DNA of 64,000 bases from Anaerostipes amylophilus (GCF_025567365.1 NZ_JAOQJG010000002.1:354176-418175), one strand, 5' to 3'; positions 1 through 7,642 are shown, counted from the stretch's first letter. A program made the numbers and translations. The notes: generated by a model from the letters alone, not told the origin.

Positions 1-683
1 TCCCTTTCGCTTAGGTATGCTGCTGCCGCAAGTTCCGGGATAGAGATTTTCTCTCTGTAATGTTCGTGAATATATATCATCATCAGCTTTATTTTATCGT
101 TGCTTTTATTATGTTCCCCCTTTTTTTCACGCATAGGACGGGATAGTTCAAAAAGCATGAGCCATATTTCTGTTAGGGTTTCCCGCAGTTTTATTTCATA
201 TCCAAATTCATCACTGGATAAACGAAATGAAGCGGCAAGCAGTTTCAAAATCCTTTCTTCTTCTGCATTGCCTGGAAAAAGCGGAATTACCTCAATCTGT
301 GGGGCTGTTATGATAGGCGCAATATATTTTTGTTCAATCCTGCTTCCCTGTTCCCCGGCAAGTAGGGAAACATCGAAAATATGAAGTAGCTGTATATTCT
401 TTTCTTTCTGCGATATTGCTTTTGTCATATGGAGTACATTGGAATTTACTATGCCGCCGCTTCCAGCCGGAAACAACAGTTTTCCTCCCGGCGTATCATA
501 TTCAATGCTACCACTTTCCATATAAAAAAGTTCCACTGTCTTGTGCCAGTGCCACGGTACATAATGTCCGATATACTTGTCAAGTTCTGCCCTTGAAGCG
601 ATATAGGGAAAATCTTTTTCAAAACCGGGAAGCAGTTCTTCCTTGCTTCCAGTATAAAATTCAATGCTATGGATATTTTTCAT
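1..683 (-). CDS. AraC-family transcriptional regulator, truncated by window edge
   Basis: The reading frame is open from an ATG at 683 down to base 1, so about 227 residues are visible and the C-terminus lies outside the window. The N-terminal half looks like an AraC-type cupin sensor domain: residues around 40-50 read GHYVPWHWHKTVELFYM, typical of the HxH-containing first cupin strand, followed by PGGKLLFPAGSGGIVNSNVLH. The last visible part (IHEHYREKISIPELAAAAYL) is the start of the first helix-turn-helix of the AraC DNA-binding domain; the second helix-turn-helix should lie beyond the edge. It would sense a small ligand, often a sugar, and activate nearby genes, but its targets are not visible. 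Identification rests on translated motifs; the ligand is unknown. Confidence 0.85.
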   Translation of the reverse strand, partial: MKNIHSIEFYTGSKEELLPGFEKDFPYIASRAELDKYIGHYVPWHWHKTVELFYMESGSIEYDTPGGKLLFPAGSGGIVNSNVLHMTKAISQKEKNIQLLHIFDVSLLAGEQGSRIEQKYIAPIITAPQIEVIPLFPGNAEEERILKLLAASFRLSSDEFGYEIKLRETLTEIWLMLFELSRPMREKKGEHNKSNDKIKLMMIYIHEHYREKISIPELAAAAYLSER

Positions 684-879
684 GTCTGTTCACCTGCACA
701 TCTGCGATTTTGTATCTGCTTTATGGATTAAATATACTAGAATAGCTCGGTAATTGTCAATCAATCAAAACAGATTCATTTGGAAGATTATAAAAAATAG
801 TGTTAAAAATCAAAGAACAGTTTTCACAGACTCTAAAAATCTGGATAACTAAAAATAAGTATATTTGTTTTGTGAAAAA

Positions 880-898
880 CAGGCAGTTTTACCTGCCC
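880..898 (-). terminator. Weak intrinsic terminator after the coiled-coil membrane gene
   Basis: Read on the minus strand, GGGCAG and CTGCCT form a six-pair stem (one G-U) with a six-base loop, followed by a short T-run. It lies directly downstream of the gene ending at 907. The rest of 684-906 is AT-rich and I see no other feature in it. Confidence 0.5.
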
Positions 899-906
899 AT
901 TTTACT

Positions 907-1875
907 TTAAAAATATCCTCGTTTTTCTCGCCAGTTTTTCACATAACATCGGATTCCGATATAAACCGCATGTACCAGAAGTAGCAACATAATGAGGTTT
1001 ATCGGAATAATTGATTTTATCCATTTTCCGAAATAGATTATGATAGCTGTACTCATTATCACCACCATGATGCTGATAATATCCCAGCAATATTTCCGGT
1101 AGATTTTCCCCACCTGATAGCCAGTCCCGATTATCAGCAATCCCGTTATGATAAATAAAATTCCCATAACAATACTTACAATCAGCCAGTACACAATCCC
1201 TGAAATGATACTATTTGAGATTCCACTGCTTAACTGTCCGAAAGAATCTGCACCTGCAACAAATTTTTGAAACAGGCTTAAGATTCCTTTAGCAAACATA
1301 CTGAAAAAGCTAATACAGTCACTAAAGAAAACTGGAGAAAGGATAGCAGTGAATAGTGTAATGGCTATACTGTACCATGCCAGCAGAAACAGGATACTTT
1401 CATAACCAGCCGTCATATTTTTATATTTTTTCTCTAACTGAATTTTACGGTTATCGCATTTTTCTTTTGCTTTTTGGTAAGCAGTGCGGTCACAGTTATC
1501 GCATTTCTCATAGGGCACTTTTTTCTCAACAGCTACCTCTGTTGTCTTTTGGTGTGTCTGTGCATAGCGTTTTGCCTGTTCCGCTTTTTCATACCTAAAT
1601 TTCCATGCCACGACTTCTGCGTCGGCTCTTTTCCTGCTGTCTGTCTCGTTGGCTAATTGTTCTTCTATTTTCCTTAATCTTGTCCGCAATGCTTCGATAT
1701 TCTCGACTCTGTTTTCGCTGTTCAATTTCTCGTTCAAGGTCAGCGATCTGTTTAGCTGCCTGTTCAGTTCCATAATCATCTGGTCTTTCTGATCCAGTTC
1801 GTCCTGCATCTGTTCTGTCATCTGTAGAAGTTCTTCCACTTGACCGACGTTCTCTAAGTTTACGCATTCTCGCAT
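907..1875 (-). CDS. Coiled-coil membrane protein of integrative-element type (DUF6040-like)
   Basis: The protein has 322 residues. Residues 1-150 are rich in E/K/Q/L and predict a coiled coil; a cysteine cluster follows (EKCDNCDRTAYQKAKEKC, about residues 123-140) that could bind a metal. The C-terminal half has about four hydrophobic segments (near residues 155-185, 215-250, 260-280, 285-310), so it is probably an inner-membrane protein with a cytoplasmic coil. From memory it resembles the DUF6040 family, common in Lachnospiraceae conjugative or mobilisable elements; its function is unknown. I chose the ATG at 1875 because GTGAGGG lies at a good distance upstream, just after the stop of the preceding gene in the same frame. 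It ends close to a weak terminator. Confidence 0.6.
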   Translation of the reverse strand: MRECVNLENVGQVEELLQMTEQMQDELDQKDQMIMELNRQLNRSLTLNEKLNSENRVENIEALRTRLRKIEEQLANETDSRKRADAEVVAWKFRYEKAEQAKRYAQTHQKTTEVAVEKKVPYEKCDNCDRTAYQKAKEKCDNRKIQLEKKYKNMTAGYESILFLLAWYSIAITLFTAILSPVFFSDCISFFSMFAKGILSLFQKFVAGADSFGQLSSGISNSIISGIVYWLIVSIVMGILFIITGLLIIGTGYQVGKIYRKYCWDIISIMVVIMSTAIIIYFGKWIKSIIPINLIMLLLLVHAVYIGIRCYVKNWREKRGYF

Positions 1876-1893
1876 CTATATCCCTCACTTTCT

Positions 1894-2253
1894 CTATCTG
1901 CTGTTTAAGGTCAGTAATTCTCTGCTCTGTTTCAGCAATAAGCTGTTCTCGTTGTTCAGCTTCTGCGTTAATTCCTGCCATTGCTGATTCTCGGTTTCCA
2001 ACTGTTCGATTCTGTTTTTCTGCTGTTCGATCTGGGAAAGCAGTTCTTCTGTATCTGGCAAAAGATTCAGCAGTCCGGATAACTCGCTGTTTAATATCTG
2101 CAAACTCTGGTTCTGCTCCTGAAAGGACAGAAGCTGTCTGTCTTTTTCCTGTAATTCCTGTACCATCTCTGCCATAAGGTTCTGCTGTTCCTCGATCTGG
2201 TTTATCATTGATTCCATCATGGGAATGACTTCCCGGCTTTCTTCTAATGTCAT
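1894..2253 (-). CDS. Small coiled-coil protein, probably coupled to the downstream membrane gene
   Basis: This 119-residue frame is almost wholly coiled coil (Q, E, L and N rich; MTLEESREVIPMMESMINQI at the start) with no membrane segment. It lies in the same frame as the 322-residue downstream gene and is separated from it by three stop codons within 21 bases; the gap contains a ribosome binding site, so two coupled genes are more likely than one gene with a nonsense mutation. The N-terminal parts of both proteins look alike by eye, suggesting a duplicated coil. Its own start lacks a nearby ribosome binding site, and the left end of an IS200/IS605 element lies directly upstream, so the insertion may have removed its leader. 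Function unknown. Confidence 0.4.
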   Translation of the reverse strand: MTLEESREVIPMMESMINQIEEQQNLMAEMVQELQEKDRQLLSFQEQNQSLQILNSELSGLLNLLPDTEELLSQIEQQKNRIEQLETENQQWQELTQKLNNENSLLLKQSRELLTLNSR

Positions 2254-2275
2254 TTAACAAAAGTTAGCAAGAATT

Positions 2276-2296
2276 CTCCTTCCTCTACAGGTGGGA
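2276..2296 (+). repeat. Left-end subterminal hairpin of the IS element
   Basis: CTCCTTCCT and AGGTGGGAG pair around a CTAC loop, with one T-T mismatch and one wobble. An imperfect hairpin near the left boundary is what the TnpA transposase of IS200/IS605 elements recognises. Assignment is by position and family knowledge. Confidence 0.55.
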
Positions 2297-2327
2297 GATG
2301 AATTGCAGAAAAAGAAAAACAGAACAC

Positions 2328-2356
2328 TTGTTCTATGATACGAAGTGTGGTATACT
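2328..2356 (+). promoter_or_regulatory. Predicted sigma-A promoter of tnpA
   Basis: TTGTTC at 2328-2333 and TATACT at 2351-2356 are separated by 17 bases. The start point would lie about 25 bases upstream of the tnpA ATG. Confidence 0.5.
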
Positions 2357-2358
2357 AT

Positions 2359-2388
2359 AATCAGTCGAAAGAATAGAAAGGACTGATT
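2359..2388 (+). promoter_or_regulatory. Hairpin covering the tnpA ribosome binding site
   Basis: AATCAGTC (2359-2366) and GACTGATT (2381-2388) form a perfect eight-pair stem. The likely ribosome binding site GAAAGGA (2376-2382) lies in the loop and first stem bases, immediately before the ATG. In IS200 elements a 5' UTR hairpin restrains transposase translation; this structure could do the same. Confidence 0.5.
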
Positions 2389-2390
2389 AT

Positions 2391-2798
2391 ATGGACAAAA
2401 TGGATCATAATGCACACTCAGTATATTTGATGTATTATCATCTGATCATGGTTGTAAAATACCGAAGAAACGTAATAGATGATCCGATTTCGGAACGTGC
2501 AAAAGAGATCTGGGAACGTATTGCACCTGATTATGGAATCACACTGGAAGAATGGAATCATGATGTTGATCATGTGCATGTTATGTTTCGGGCACAGCCA
2601 AAATCAGAACTCAGCAAATTTATCAATGCGTATAAAAGTGCAAGCAGCCGGTTGTTAAAAAAGGAATATCCACAGATCAGGGAAAGACTTTGGAAGGAAG
2701 CATTCTGGAGCCAGAGTTTCTGCCTGTTGACAGCGGGTGGGGCACCGATTGATGTTATCCGTAATTATATCGAGACGCAGGGAGAGAAAAAAAGATGA
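2391..2798 (+). CDS. tnpA: IS200/IS605-family transposase TnpA (Y1 HUH)
   Basis: The protein of 135 residues is a single-domain Y1 transposase that cuts and rejoins single-stranded DNA at the element's ends. The HUH metal-binding motif is visible as DVDHVHVMFRA (about residues 61-71), and the catalytic tyrosine is in the C-terminal helix, IRNYIETQ (about residues 122-129). The length is normal for the family and no stop or frameshift is seen, so it is probably functional. The start ATG at 2391 is preceded by AGAAAGGA, which sits in a 5' UTR hairpin. Its TGA overlaps the start of tnpB (ATGA), the common arrangement in IS605-type elements. Confidence 0.93.
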   Translation: MDKMDHNAHSVYLMYYHLIMVVKYRRNVIDDPISERAKEIWERIAPDYGITLEEWNHDVDHVHVMFRAQPKSELSKFINAYKSASSRLLKKEYPQIRERLWKEAFWSQSFCLLTAGGAPIDVIRNYIETQGEKKR

Positions 2799-3517
2799 AT
2801 ATAGCTTACCGTTTTCGGATATATCCAAACAGAGAACAGGAAGTTCTGCTCGCAAAAACATTTGGCTGCTGTCGTTTTTTATATAATCAGATGTTGAATG
2901 ATAAAATACGGGAATATGATGCATCGAAAAAAATGCTGCGAAATACACCGGCGATGTATAAAAAAGCATATCCATTTTTGAAAGAAGTGGATTCCCTGGC
3001 ACTTGCAAATGTGCAGATGCATCTGGAAAAGGCATATAAGAGTTTTTTCAGGGATCCGAAGATTGGCTTTCCAAAATTCAAATCAAAGCACAGAAGCAGA
3101 AAGAGCTATACGACAAATGTGGTCAATGGAAATATTCAGGAAGAAGATCATCGGATAAAACTTCCAAAATTGAAATGGATCCGTATGAAAAAACATCGGG
3201 ACATTCCGGCAGAATATTGCCTGAAATCCGTAACAATAAGTATGGAACCGTCCGGAAAGTATTATGCAAGCCTTTTATATGAAAAAACTGACTGTGAAAA
3301 CCAAGCAGAAGAATTTGATTATGAAAATGCAAAGATACTTGGGATTGACTATGCAATGCATGGGATGGCTGTGTTTTCTGAAGATATACAGAAGGAAAAT
3401 GAAGGATACTTCAGAAAAAGTGAGGAGCGGCTGGCAAGGGAACAGAGAAAGTTATCCCATTGCGTGAAAGGAAGCAATAATTATTACCGACAGAAAACCC
3501 CACTTCAAAATCTGTGA
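2795..3517 (+). pseudogene. tnpB: TnpB (RNA-guided nuclease family), C-terminal half deleted
   Basis: TnpB is the ancestor-like relative of Cas12 and a RuvC nuclease guided by an RNA from the element's right end. Here 240 residues remain of a protein usually about 370-430 long. The N-terminal region (MNIAYRFRIYPNREQEVLLA) and the first RuvC motif (ILGIDYAMHGMAVFS, Asp near residue 183) are present. The frame runs through EERLAREQRKLS and NNYYRQK and then ends with the unrelated residues TPLQNL. The second RuvC motif (Glu), the zinc ribbon and the third motif (Asp) are absent. Because the right-end hairpin follows at once, an internal deletion joined mid-tnpB to the right end. It should be nuclease-dead. 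Confidence 0.85.
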
Positions 3518-3526
3518 TTTAAGTGG
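3500..3526 (+). repeat. Right-end hairpin of the IS element
   Basis: CCACTT and AAGTGG pair, followed inward by a bulge and AAATC/GATTT around TGT. The hairpin overlaps the last codons and stop of the truncated tnpB and is followed by TGGGAGCATGTCAC. It matches the imperfect subterminal palindrome expected at the right end, where in intact elements the guide RNA scaffold also ends. Confidence 0.6.
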
Positions 3527-3551
3527 TGGGAGCATGTCACTTGAAAATAGC

Positions 3552-3592
3552 AAGGTGTAAAATAGAAAAACATACACCTTATTTTACACCTT
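3552..3592. repeat. 13-bp inverted repeat with overlapping direct repeats
   Basis: AAGGTGTAAAATA (3552-3564) is perfectly inverted at 3580-3592, and TACACCTT occurs at both 3573-3580 and 3585-3592. No T-run follows, so it is not a typical terminator. It lies just outside the IS right end; the 189 bases up to the next gene hold nothing else I recognise apart from two copies of AGGTTATGC (3622-3630, 3694-3702). Confidence 0.5.
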
Positions 3593-3706
3593 TTGCTGAC
3601 GATATTATGCAAAAATAAACCAGGTTATGCCAGAAAGCAAAAATTTACAAAGGCTTAAAAAGCCCGAAAAACCAAGAAAAACTAAGAAATGCGAGGTTAT
3701 GCAACA

Positions 3707-4168
3707 ATGATTAAAGTACTTTTCATCTGCCACGGCAATATCTGCCGAAGCACTATGGCCCAATTCGTTTTCCAAGATATGGTAAATGATCAAGGTCTAA
3801 AAGACAAATTTTACATCGACTCTGCCGCAACGAGCAGAGAAGAAATTGGCAATCCGCCACATCATGGAACAGTCAATAAACTAAGACAGGAAGGAATCCC
3901 AGTCCTAAAACACCGAGCCATCCAGATGACAAAACAAGATTATGAAGAATATGATTATATCATTGGCATGGATGCATGGAATCTAAGAAATATGAATCGT
4001 ATCACAGGCGGTGACCCAGATGGAAAAATTCATCTATTATTAGATTATTCCAAACATCCAAGAGACATCGCAGATCCGTGGTATACAGGGAATTTTGATG
4101 ATACATACAGAGATGTAGTGGAAGGATGCAAAGCATTCTTGGAATATCTAAAACAAGAAGAACTATAA
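3707..4168 (+). CDS. Low-molecular-weight protein-tyrosine phosphatase
   Basis: A cytoplasmic enzyme of about 153 residues that removes phosphate from tyrosine (or arginine) residues. The signature P-loop CX5R(S/T) is at the N-terminus, FICHGNICRST, with the nucleophilic cysteine near residue 9, and the catalytic general-acid loop is DPWY at about residue 119. The length is normal. I prefer the ATG at 3707 (MIKVLFICHGN) to the in-frame ATG at 3689, because it starts right at the first beta strand and has GAGG 10 bases upstream. The next gene follows after 17 bases, so the two may be co-transcribed. The target proteins are unknown. Confidence 0.92.
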   Translation: MIKVLFICHGNICRSTMAQFVFQDMVNDQGLKDKFYIDSAATSREEIGNPPHHGTVNKLRQEGIPVLKHRAIQMTKQDYEEYDYIIGMDAWNLRNMNRITGGDPDGKIHLLLDYSKHPRDIADPWYTGNFDDTYRDVVEGCKAFLEYLKQEEL

Positions 4169-4185
4169 AAAGGAGAAACAAAAAT

Positions 4186-4707
4186 ATGAAGGTCGTAATA
4201 TTAAATGGAAGCCCAAGAAAAGGCGGAAATACAGAAATCATGGCAGAAACATTTGCCAAAGCAGCAGATAAACATGAAGTAGAAATCTTAAATATCGCAC
4301 CAATGAACATCAAAGGATGTCTAGGGTGTAAATATTGCTATGCACATCAGGGAGAATGTGTGCAGAAAGATGATATGTCAAAAGTCTTAGAAATATTAAA
4401 AGATGCAGATATGGTAGTCTTTGCATCTCCAATCTACTGGTTTGACATCACAGCCCAGCTAAAAACTGTTATTGACCGATTATATGCATGTGGAAGTACA
4501 GGATTCCATTTCAATAAAACAGCATTATTATTAAACGCAGGAGCAGATCATGTTTTTGATGCAGCGATCGCTCAGTATAAGGCGATGACATCTTACTTAA
4601 AATGGGAAGACAAAGGAATCATCACAGCTCCGAACATGGTAGAGAAAGGTACGATGAAAGAATGTCCAGAGCTTGAGAAAGTGAAAGAATTAGCGAAAAA
4701 TTTATAA
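4186..4707 (+). CDS. NADPH-dependent FMN reductase / iron-sulfur flavoprotein-like
   Basis: The protein of 173 residues has a flavodoxin-like fold: MKVVILNGSPRKGGNTEIM is the FMN-phosphate-binding loop, and ASPIYWFDITAQLKTVIDR is the second flavin-binding region. A compact cysteine cluster CLGCKYCYAHQGEC (CX2CX2CX6C, about residues 45-58) resembles the cluster motif of iron-sulfur flavoproteins (Isf), which shuttle electrons or detoxify oxygen species in anaerobes. The start at 4186 has an excellent ribosome binding site (AAGGAG). It could equally be a plain flavodoxin-family NAD(P)H oxidoreductase; the electron donor and acceptor cannot be read from the sequence. Confidence 0.8.
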   Translation: MKVVILNGSPRKGGNTEIMAETFAKAADKHEVEILNIAPMNIKGCLGCKYCYAHQGECVQKDDMSKVLEILKDADMVVFASPIYWFDITAQLKTVIDRLYACGSTGFHFNKTALLLNAGADHVFDAAIAQYKAMTSYLKWEDKGIITAPNMVEKGTMKECPELEKVKELAKNL

Positions 4708-4721
4708 GAGAAATTTGAAAA

Positions 4722-5471
4722 TCACTGAAATTCCGTCATATGTTTCCGATACCACAAAGGCATCAGATTCCTCTGACACTGAGAATTTTCTCTTTCTTTA
4801 ATTCTGATCGTATTGAAAAAGTCTTTCCATAGATCAATAAACGGATCGTCTGTTTTTACTGACAGGCGGTCCATTTCTTCATTTGAAAGTGTTGTCAGAT
4901 AATAATCCTGATCAGCAGGATGAACAACTGCAATAAAACGTTGATCATCAATGATCATCCAATTCTCCGAAGGAAGACGGTCAGAAAAGTGAGGGGCCAC
5001 TAAGGTTAATACATTACTCTTTGGTTCAATATGACTCACTAGCACATTTCCAGGCATATTTGCAAAACGGATAAATTCAATATGTGAATGAGCTTCATTT
5101 CCAACCTTGCGTTTCAATTCAAACATCCGCATAACCACAGGTTCCTGAAGAAAATCCACAACATGAGCACCATAATGGAATCCAGCAACCATAAAACGAT
5201 AAATCGTATCTAATTTATCCTCGGCATCAGACATTGCAGCTTCATAGATCATAATATAAGCCTGATAAGAAATCTTACTCTTGATAGAACGAACGACACT
5301 GCCAGTTTTCTCCGGATCAGCATCCACATGCCGATAATCACAGAATAATTCCAGATTCCCAATCGGTTCTGTCTTCAATTTAATATTGGAATGACCAAGT
5401 CTTGATGCCCAGGCCTCATAAACACAAGTCATCATCGCATCAAAATTATCTTCACAGGTAAAAACAGTCAT
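4722..5471 (-). CDS. Putative DNA repair partner protein (TIGR03915 type)
   Basis: The protein has 249 residues and no signal or membrane segments. The start MTVFTCEDNFDAMMTCVYEA and the internal LVAPHFSDRLPSENWMIIDD match what I remember of TIGR03915, a family found almost always beside a particular radical-SAM protein (TIGR03916) and predicted to act in DNA repair or modification. Here its partner lies directly upstream on the same strand, 32 bases away, which supports the call. No catalytic motif can be assigned with confidence. It is followed by the convergent end of the flavoprotein gene, with only 14 bases between the stops. Confidence 0.75.
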   Translation of the reverse strand: MTVFTCEDNFDAMMTCVYEAWASRLGHSNIKLKTEPIGNLELFCDYRHVDADPEKTGSVVRSIKSKISYQAYIMIYEAAMSDAEDKLDTIYRFMVAGFHYGAHVVDFLQEPVVMRMFELKRKVGNEAHSHIEFIRFANMPGNVLVSHIEPKSNVLTLVAPHFSDRLPSENWMIIDDQRFIAVVHPADQDYYLTTLSNEEMDRLSVKTDDPFIDLWKDFFNTIRIKERENSQCQRNLMPLWYRKHMTEFQ

Positions 5472-5503
5472 AATAGCCTCCAGAATACAAAAAATAACGA
5501 AAA

Positions 5504-6997
5504 TTACATCTGCCCAAACAAGGTTTTCGAAGAATCTTCTATAGTAACTTCTGACTGGAAATTAAAATCATCAAACAAAGAAAGCTGACGGTAAGTCTGT
5601 GGATGATCGATCGCCCAGTTTTGTTTTGCATCCTCACCGATCAGCTGTCTGGTAATAAAATCTTCCTCAATCGGTATCCGATACATCATCTTTCCACTAC
5701 AAGTAATAAAATATTTCGCACGTTTTAACACAACGCCCATCTTTTTCAAATGTTCAAAATTAAGAGTACCATGTCTACGAGCCTTTACAATACGGAACGC
5801 AGACTTTGTACCAATCCCAGGAACACGAAGTAACACATCATAAGAAGCGCGGTTGATCTCAACCGGATAAATATCCAGATGGCGAAGCGCCCAGTCACAC
5901 TTCGGATCAAGCATCGTATTAAAATTCGGCCGGTCCACAGAAAGCAATTCATCTGCTTTGAATCCATAGAAACGAAGCAGCCAGTCAGCCTGATACAGAC
6001 GATGTTCACGAAGAAGCGGCGGTGCAGTTCCAAGAGCTGGCAGATTAGAGTCTTCATTTAACGGAACATAAGCCGAATAAAACACACGCTTTAAATCATA
6101 CTGCTGATATAACTTCTGTGTTGTCGATAAAAGCTGCAGATCACTTTCCCCAGTCGCACCAATGATCATCTGTGTACTCTGACCAGCAGGAACAAAAGGA
6201 GTTGGTTTCCCATTGTTTTGTAGACGCAAAGTACTCTTAAGGGAAGGATCTGCAAGCGTCAATGGGGAAGAACCAGTCTGAATCCGCTGATAAGGATTTT
6301 CATGAAAGATCGTATGTTTCAAGTATTTGTTACTTCTAGAGCGTTCCATGGAAGCATCTTTCCCGATCATTAAACGATGATCTACAATCCCGTTTTGAAT
6401 TTGACGGATTGGAGCAACGAGTTTCTTTGGATTCTTATGAGGTGCCAGTTTCTTAAGTCCATCAATCGTAGGAAGTTCTAAATTCACACTCATACGATCG
6501 ACAAGATATCCCATGTTTGTGATCAACTCATCTGAAGCTCCAGGAATCGCTTTCACATGGATATATCCATTAAAATGATACTTTGTACGGAGCAGATAAA
6601 TCGCCTGATACATCAATTCCATTGTATACGTTGGACTCTTCACAATCCCAGAGCTTAAAAATAGGCCCTCAATATAATTTCTTCGATAAAATTCCACAAC
6701 AAGCGTACAGATCTCTTCTGGAGTAAATGTTGTACGAACCCTGTCATTACTTACTCGGTTTAGACAATACTTACAATCATAAATACATTCATTGCTAAGT
6801 AAGATCTTAAGCAAAGACACACAGCGCCCATCCGAAGAAAAACTATGACAGATTCCAGCAGCCTCTGTATTCCCGAGCATTCCTTTCTTTCCACGGCGGG
6901 AAGAACCACTGGAAGTACAGGCGACATCGTATTTTGCTGCATCAGCTAAAATCTTCAGTTTTTTATTTAAAGATAAACCTTTTGATGAGATTTCCAT
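5504..6997 (-). CDS. Putative DNA repair/modification radical SAM protein (TIGR03916 type)
   Basis: The protein of 497 residues has the radical-SAM motif CX3CX2C as NECIYDCKYCLNR (about residues 70-82), which binds the [4Fe-4S] cluster that cleaves S-adenosylmethionine. Towards the C-terminus LLRVPGIGTKSAFRIVKARR (about residues 388-407) is a helix-hairpin-helix DNA-binding motif. This combination, together with the neighbouring TIGR03915-type gene, is the basis for predicting a DNA-acting enzyme; the chemical reaction is not known to me. The two genes form a small minus-strand operon. The start at 6997 (MEISSKGLSLNKKLKILADA) is preceded by GGAGC. Confidence 0.85.
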   Translation of the reverse strand: MEISSKGLSLNKKLKILADAAKYDVACTSSGSSRRGKKGMLGNTEAAGICHSFSSDGRCVSLLKILLSNECIYDCKYCLNRVSNDRVRTTFTPEEICTLVVEFYRRNYIEGLFLSSGIVKSPTYTMELMYQAIYLLRTKYHFNGYIHVKAIPGASDELITNMGYLVDRMSVNLELPTIDGLKKLAPHKNPKKLVAPIRQIQNGIVDHRLMIGKDASMERSRSNKYLKHTIFHENPYQRIQTGSSPLTLADPSLKSTLRLQNNGKPTPFVPAGQSTQMIIGATGESDLQLLSTTQKLYQQYDLKRVFYSAYVPLNEDSNLPALGTAPPLLREHRLYQADWLLRFYGFKADELLSVDRPNFNTMLDPKCDWALRHLDIYPVEINRASYDVLLRVPGIGTKSAFRIVKARRHGTLNFEHLKKMGVVLKRAKYFITCSGKMMYRIPIEEDFITRQLIGEDAKQNWAIDHPQTYRQLSLFDDFNFQSEVTIEDSSKTLFGQM

Positions 6998-7089
6998 ATC
7001 AAACAGCTCCTTTCGAATGTATGTTCTAGTTTAACATAAATAAACGTAATTTACAAATTGTATTTTGATCTGATCATCATATATATTTG

Positions 7090-7142
7090 AAAAAAACCAC
7101 CACATTAGTGACCATTAAGATCATAAATGTGATGGTTTTTTT
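7090..7142. terminator. Bidirectional intrinsic terminator-like hairpin
   Basis: AAAAAACCACCACATT and AATGTGATGGTTTTTT pair with one mismatch around a 20-base loop, flanked by A- and T-runs, so it works in either direction. It lies just beyond the stop of the EIIB gene (minus strand), its most likely user. Confidence 0.75.
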
Positions 7143-7493
7143 CTAGCCAAGAATCTTCTTATTCGATACAGCTGCATCCTGATAAGAATATGACTTGGTT
7201 GTCAGAGATTCTAAAATCTGCTCAGGATGAACAATGGCATCTTCTAAAGATGTGACATAAAGCTTTTTATTACCGAAGCGGGAAGCTTCGTCGATCGCAA
7301 CATCAGCAGCGATCACAATATAATCAGCTTCATCGATCTGTTCAGGGGAAAACTGATTTTGAATTCCCATAGCTCCCTGTGTTTCCACAGAAAGGTCAAC
7401 GCCAAGTTTCTTACCTGCCTGTTCTAGTTTCTCTGCCGCAACATAGGTTTGAACCATTCCAGTCGGGCATTTTGTTACACACAAAATTTTCAT
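7143..7493 (-). CDS. PTS EIIB component, fructose type, stand-alone
   Basis: This small cytoplasmic phosphocarrier (116 residues) passes phosphate from an EIIA to a sugar through an EIIC permease. The phosphorylated cysteine lies in the P-loop KILCVTKCPTGMVQTYVAAE, typical of fructose-family EIIB domains (CPTGxxxT). The ATG at 7493 is chosen because GGAGG is six bases upstream; an in-frame TTG four codons earlier would overlap that site. No EIIA, EIIC or sugar kinase gene lies nearby. It may serve a transporter encoded elsewhere or have a regulatory role. It is divergent from araR. Confidence 0.85.
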   Translation of the reverse strand: MKILCVTKCPTGMVQTYVAAEKLEQAGKKLGVDLSVETQGAMGIQNQFSPEQIDEADYIVIAADVAIDEASRFGNKKLYVTSLEDAIVHPEQILESLTTKSYSYQDAAVSNKKILG

Positions 7494-7642
7494 GAAATCC
7501 TCCAATCGTATGTTACTCCTTCTTGATAGTCAGTATAGCATGAGATAGTAGAAAAGGAAAAGTAGAATGATAGAAAAAATAGTTTTTGTTAAAAGTGCAT
7601 AGAAATAAAGTGAAAATATTGTTAATATTGACCATAAACAAC

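Larger units (their letters stand above)
2255..3545 (+). mobile_element. IS200/IS605-family insertion sequence, internally deleted
   Basis: The element consists of a left-end hairpin, a Y1 transposase gene, a truncated tnpB and a right-end hairpin. Such elements move as single strands, have no terminal inverted repeats and make no target duplication, so the exact borders cannot be read directly; I set them from the subterminal hairpins. At about 1.3 kb it is shorter than a complete tnpA-tnpB element of this family (usually 1.7-2 kb), which fits the roughly half-length TnpB. tnpA looks intact, so the element might still be mobile. Confidence 0.8.

Noticed and set aside
100..745. Plus-strand open frames of 94 and 109 codons
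   Set aside because: They lie opposite the AraC-type regulator, whose motifs are clear on the minus strand, and their own translations have no protein-like pattern.
1595..2260. 221-codon minus frame as a full relaxase gene
   Set aside because: It needs a TTG start without ribosome binding site, its first half is Arg/Gly/Thr-rich noise, and it overlaps frames with better starts. Kept only as a finding.
3552..3592. Intrinsic terminator
   Set aside because: The inverted repeat is perfect, but no T-run follows on either strand.
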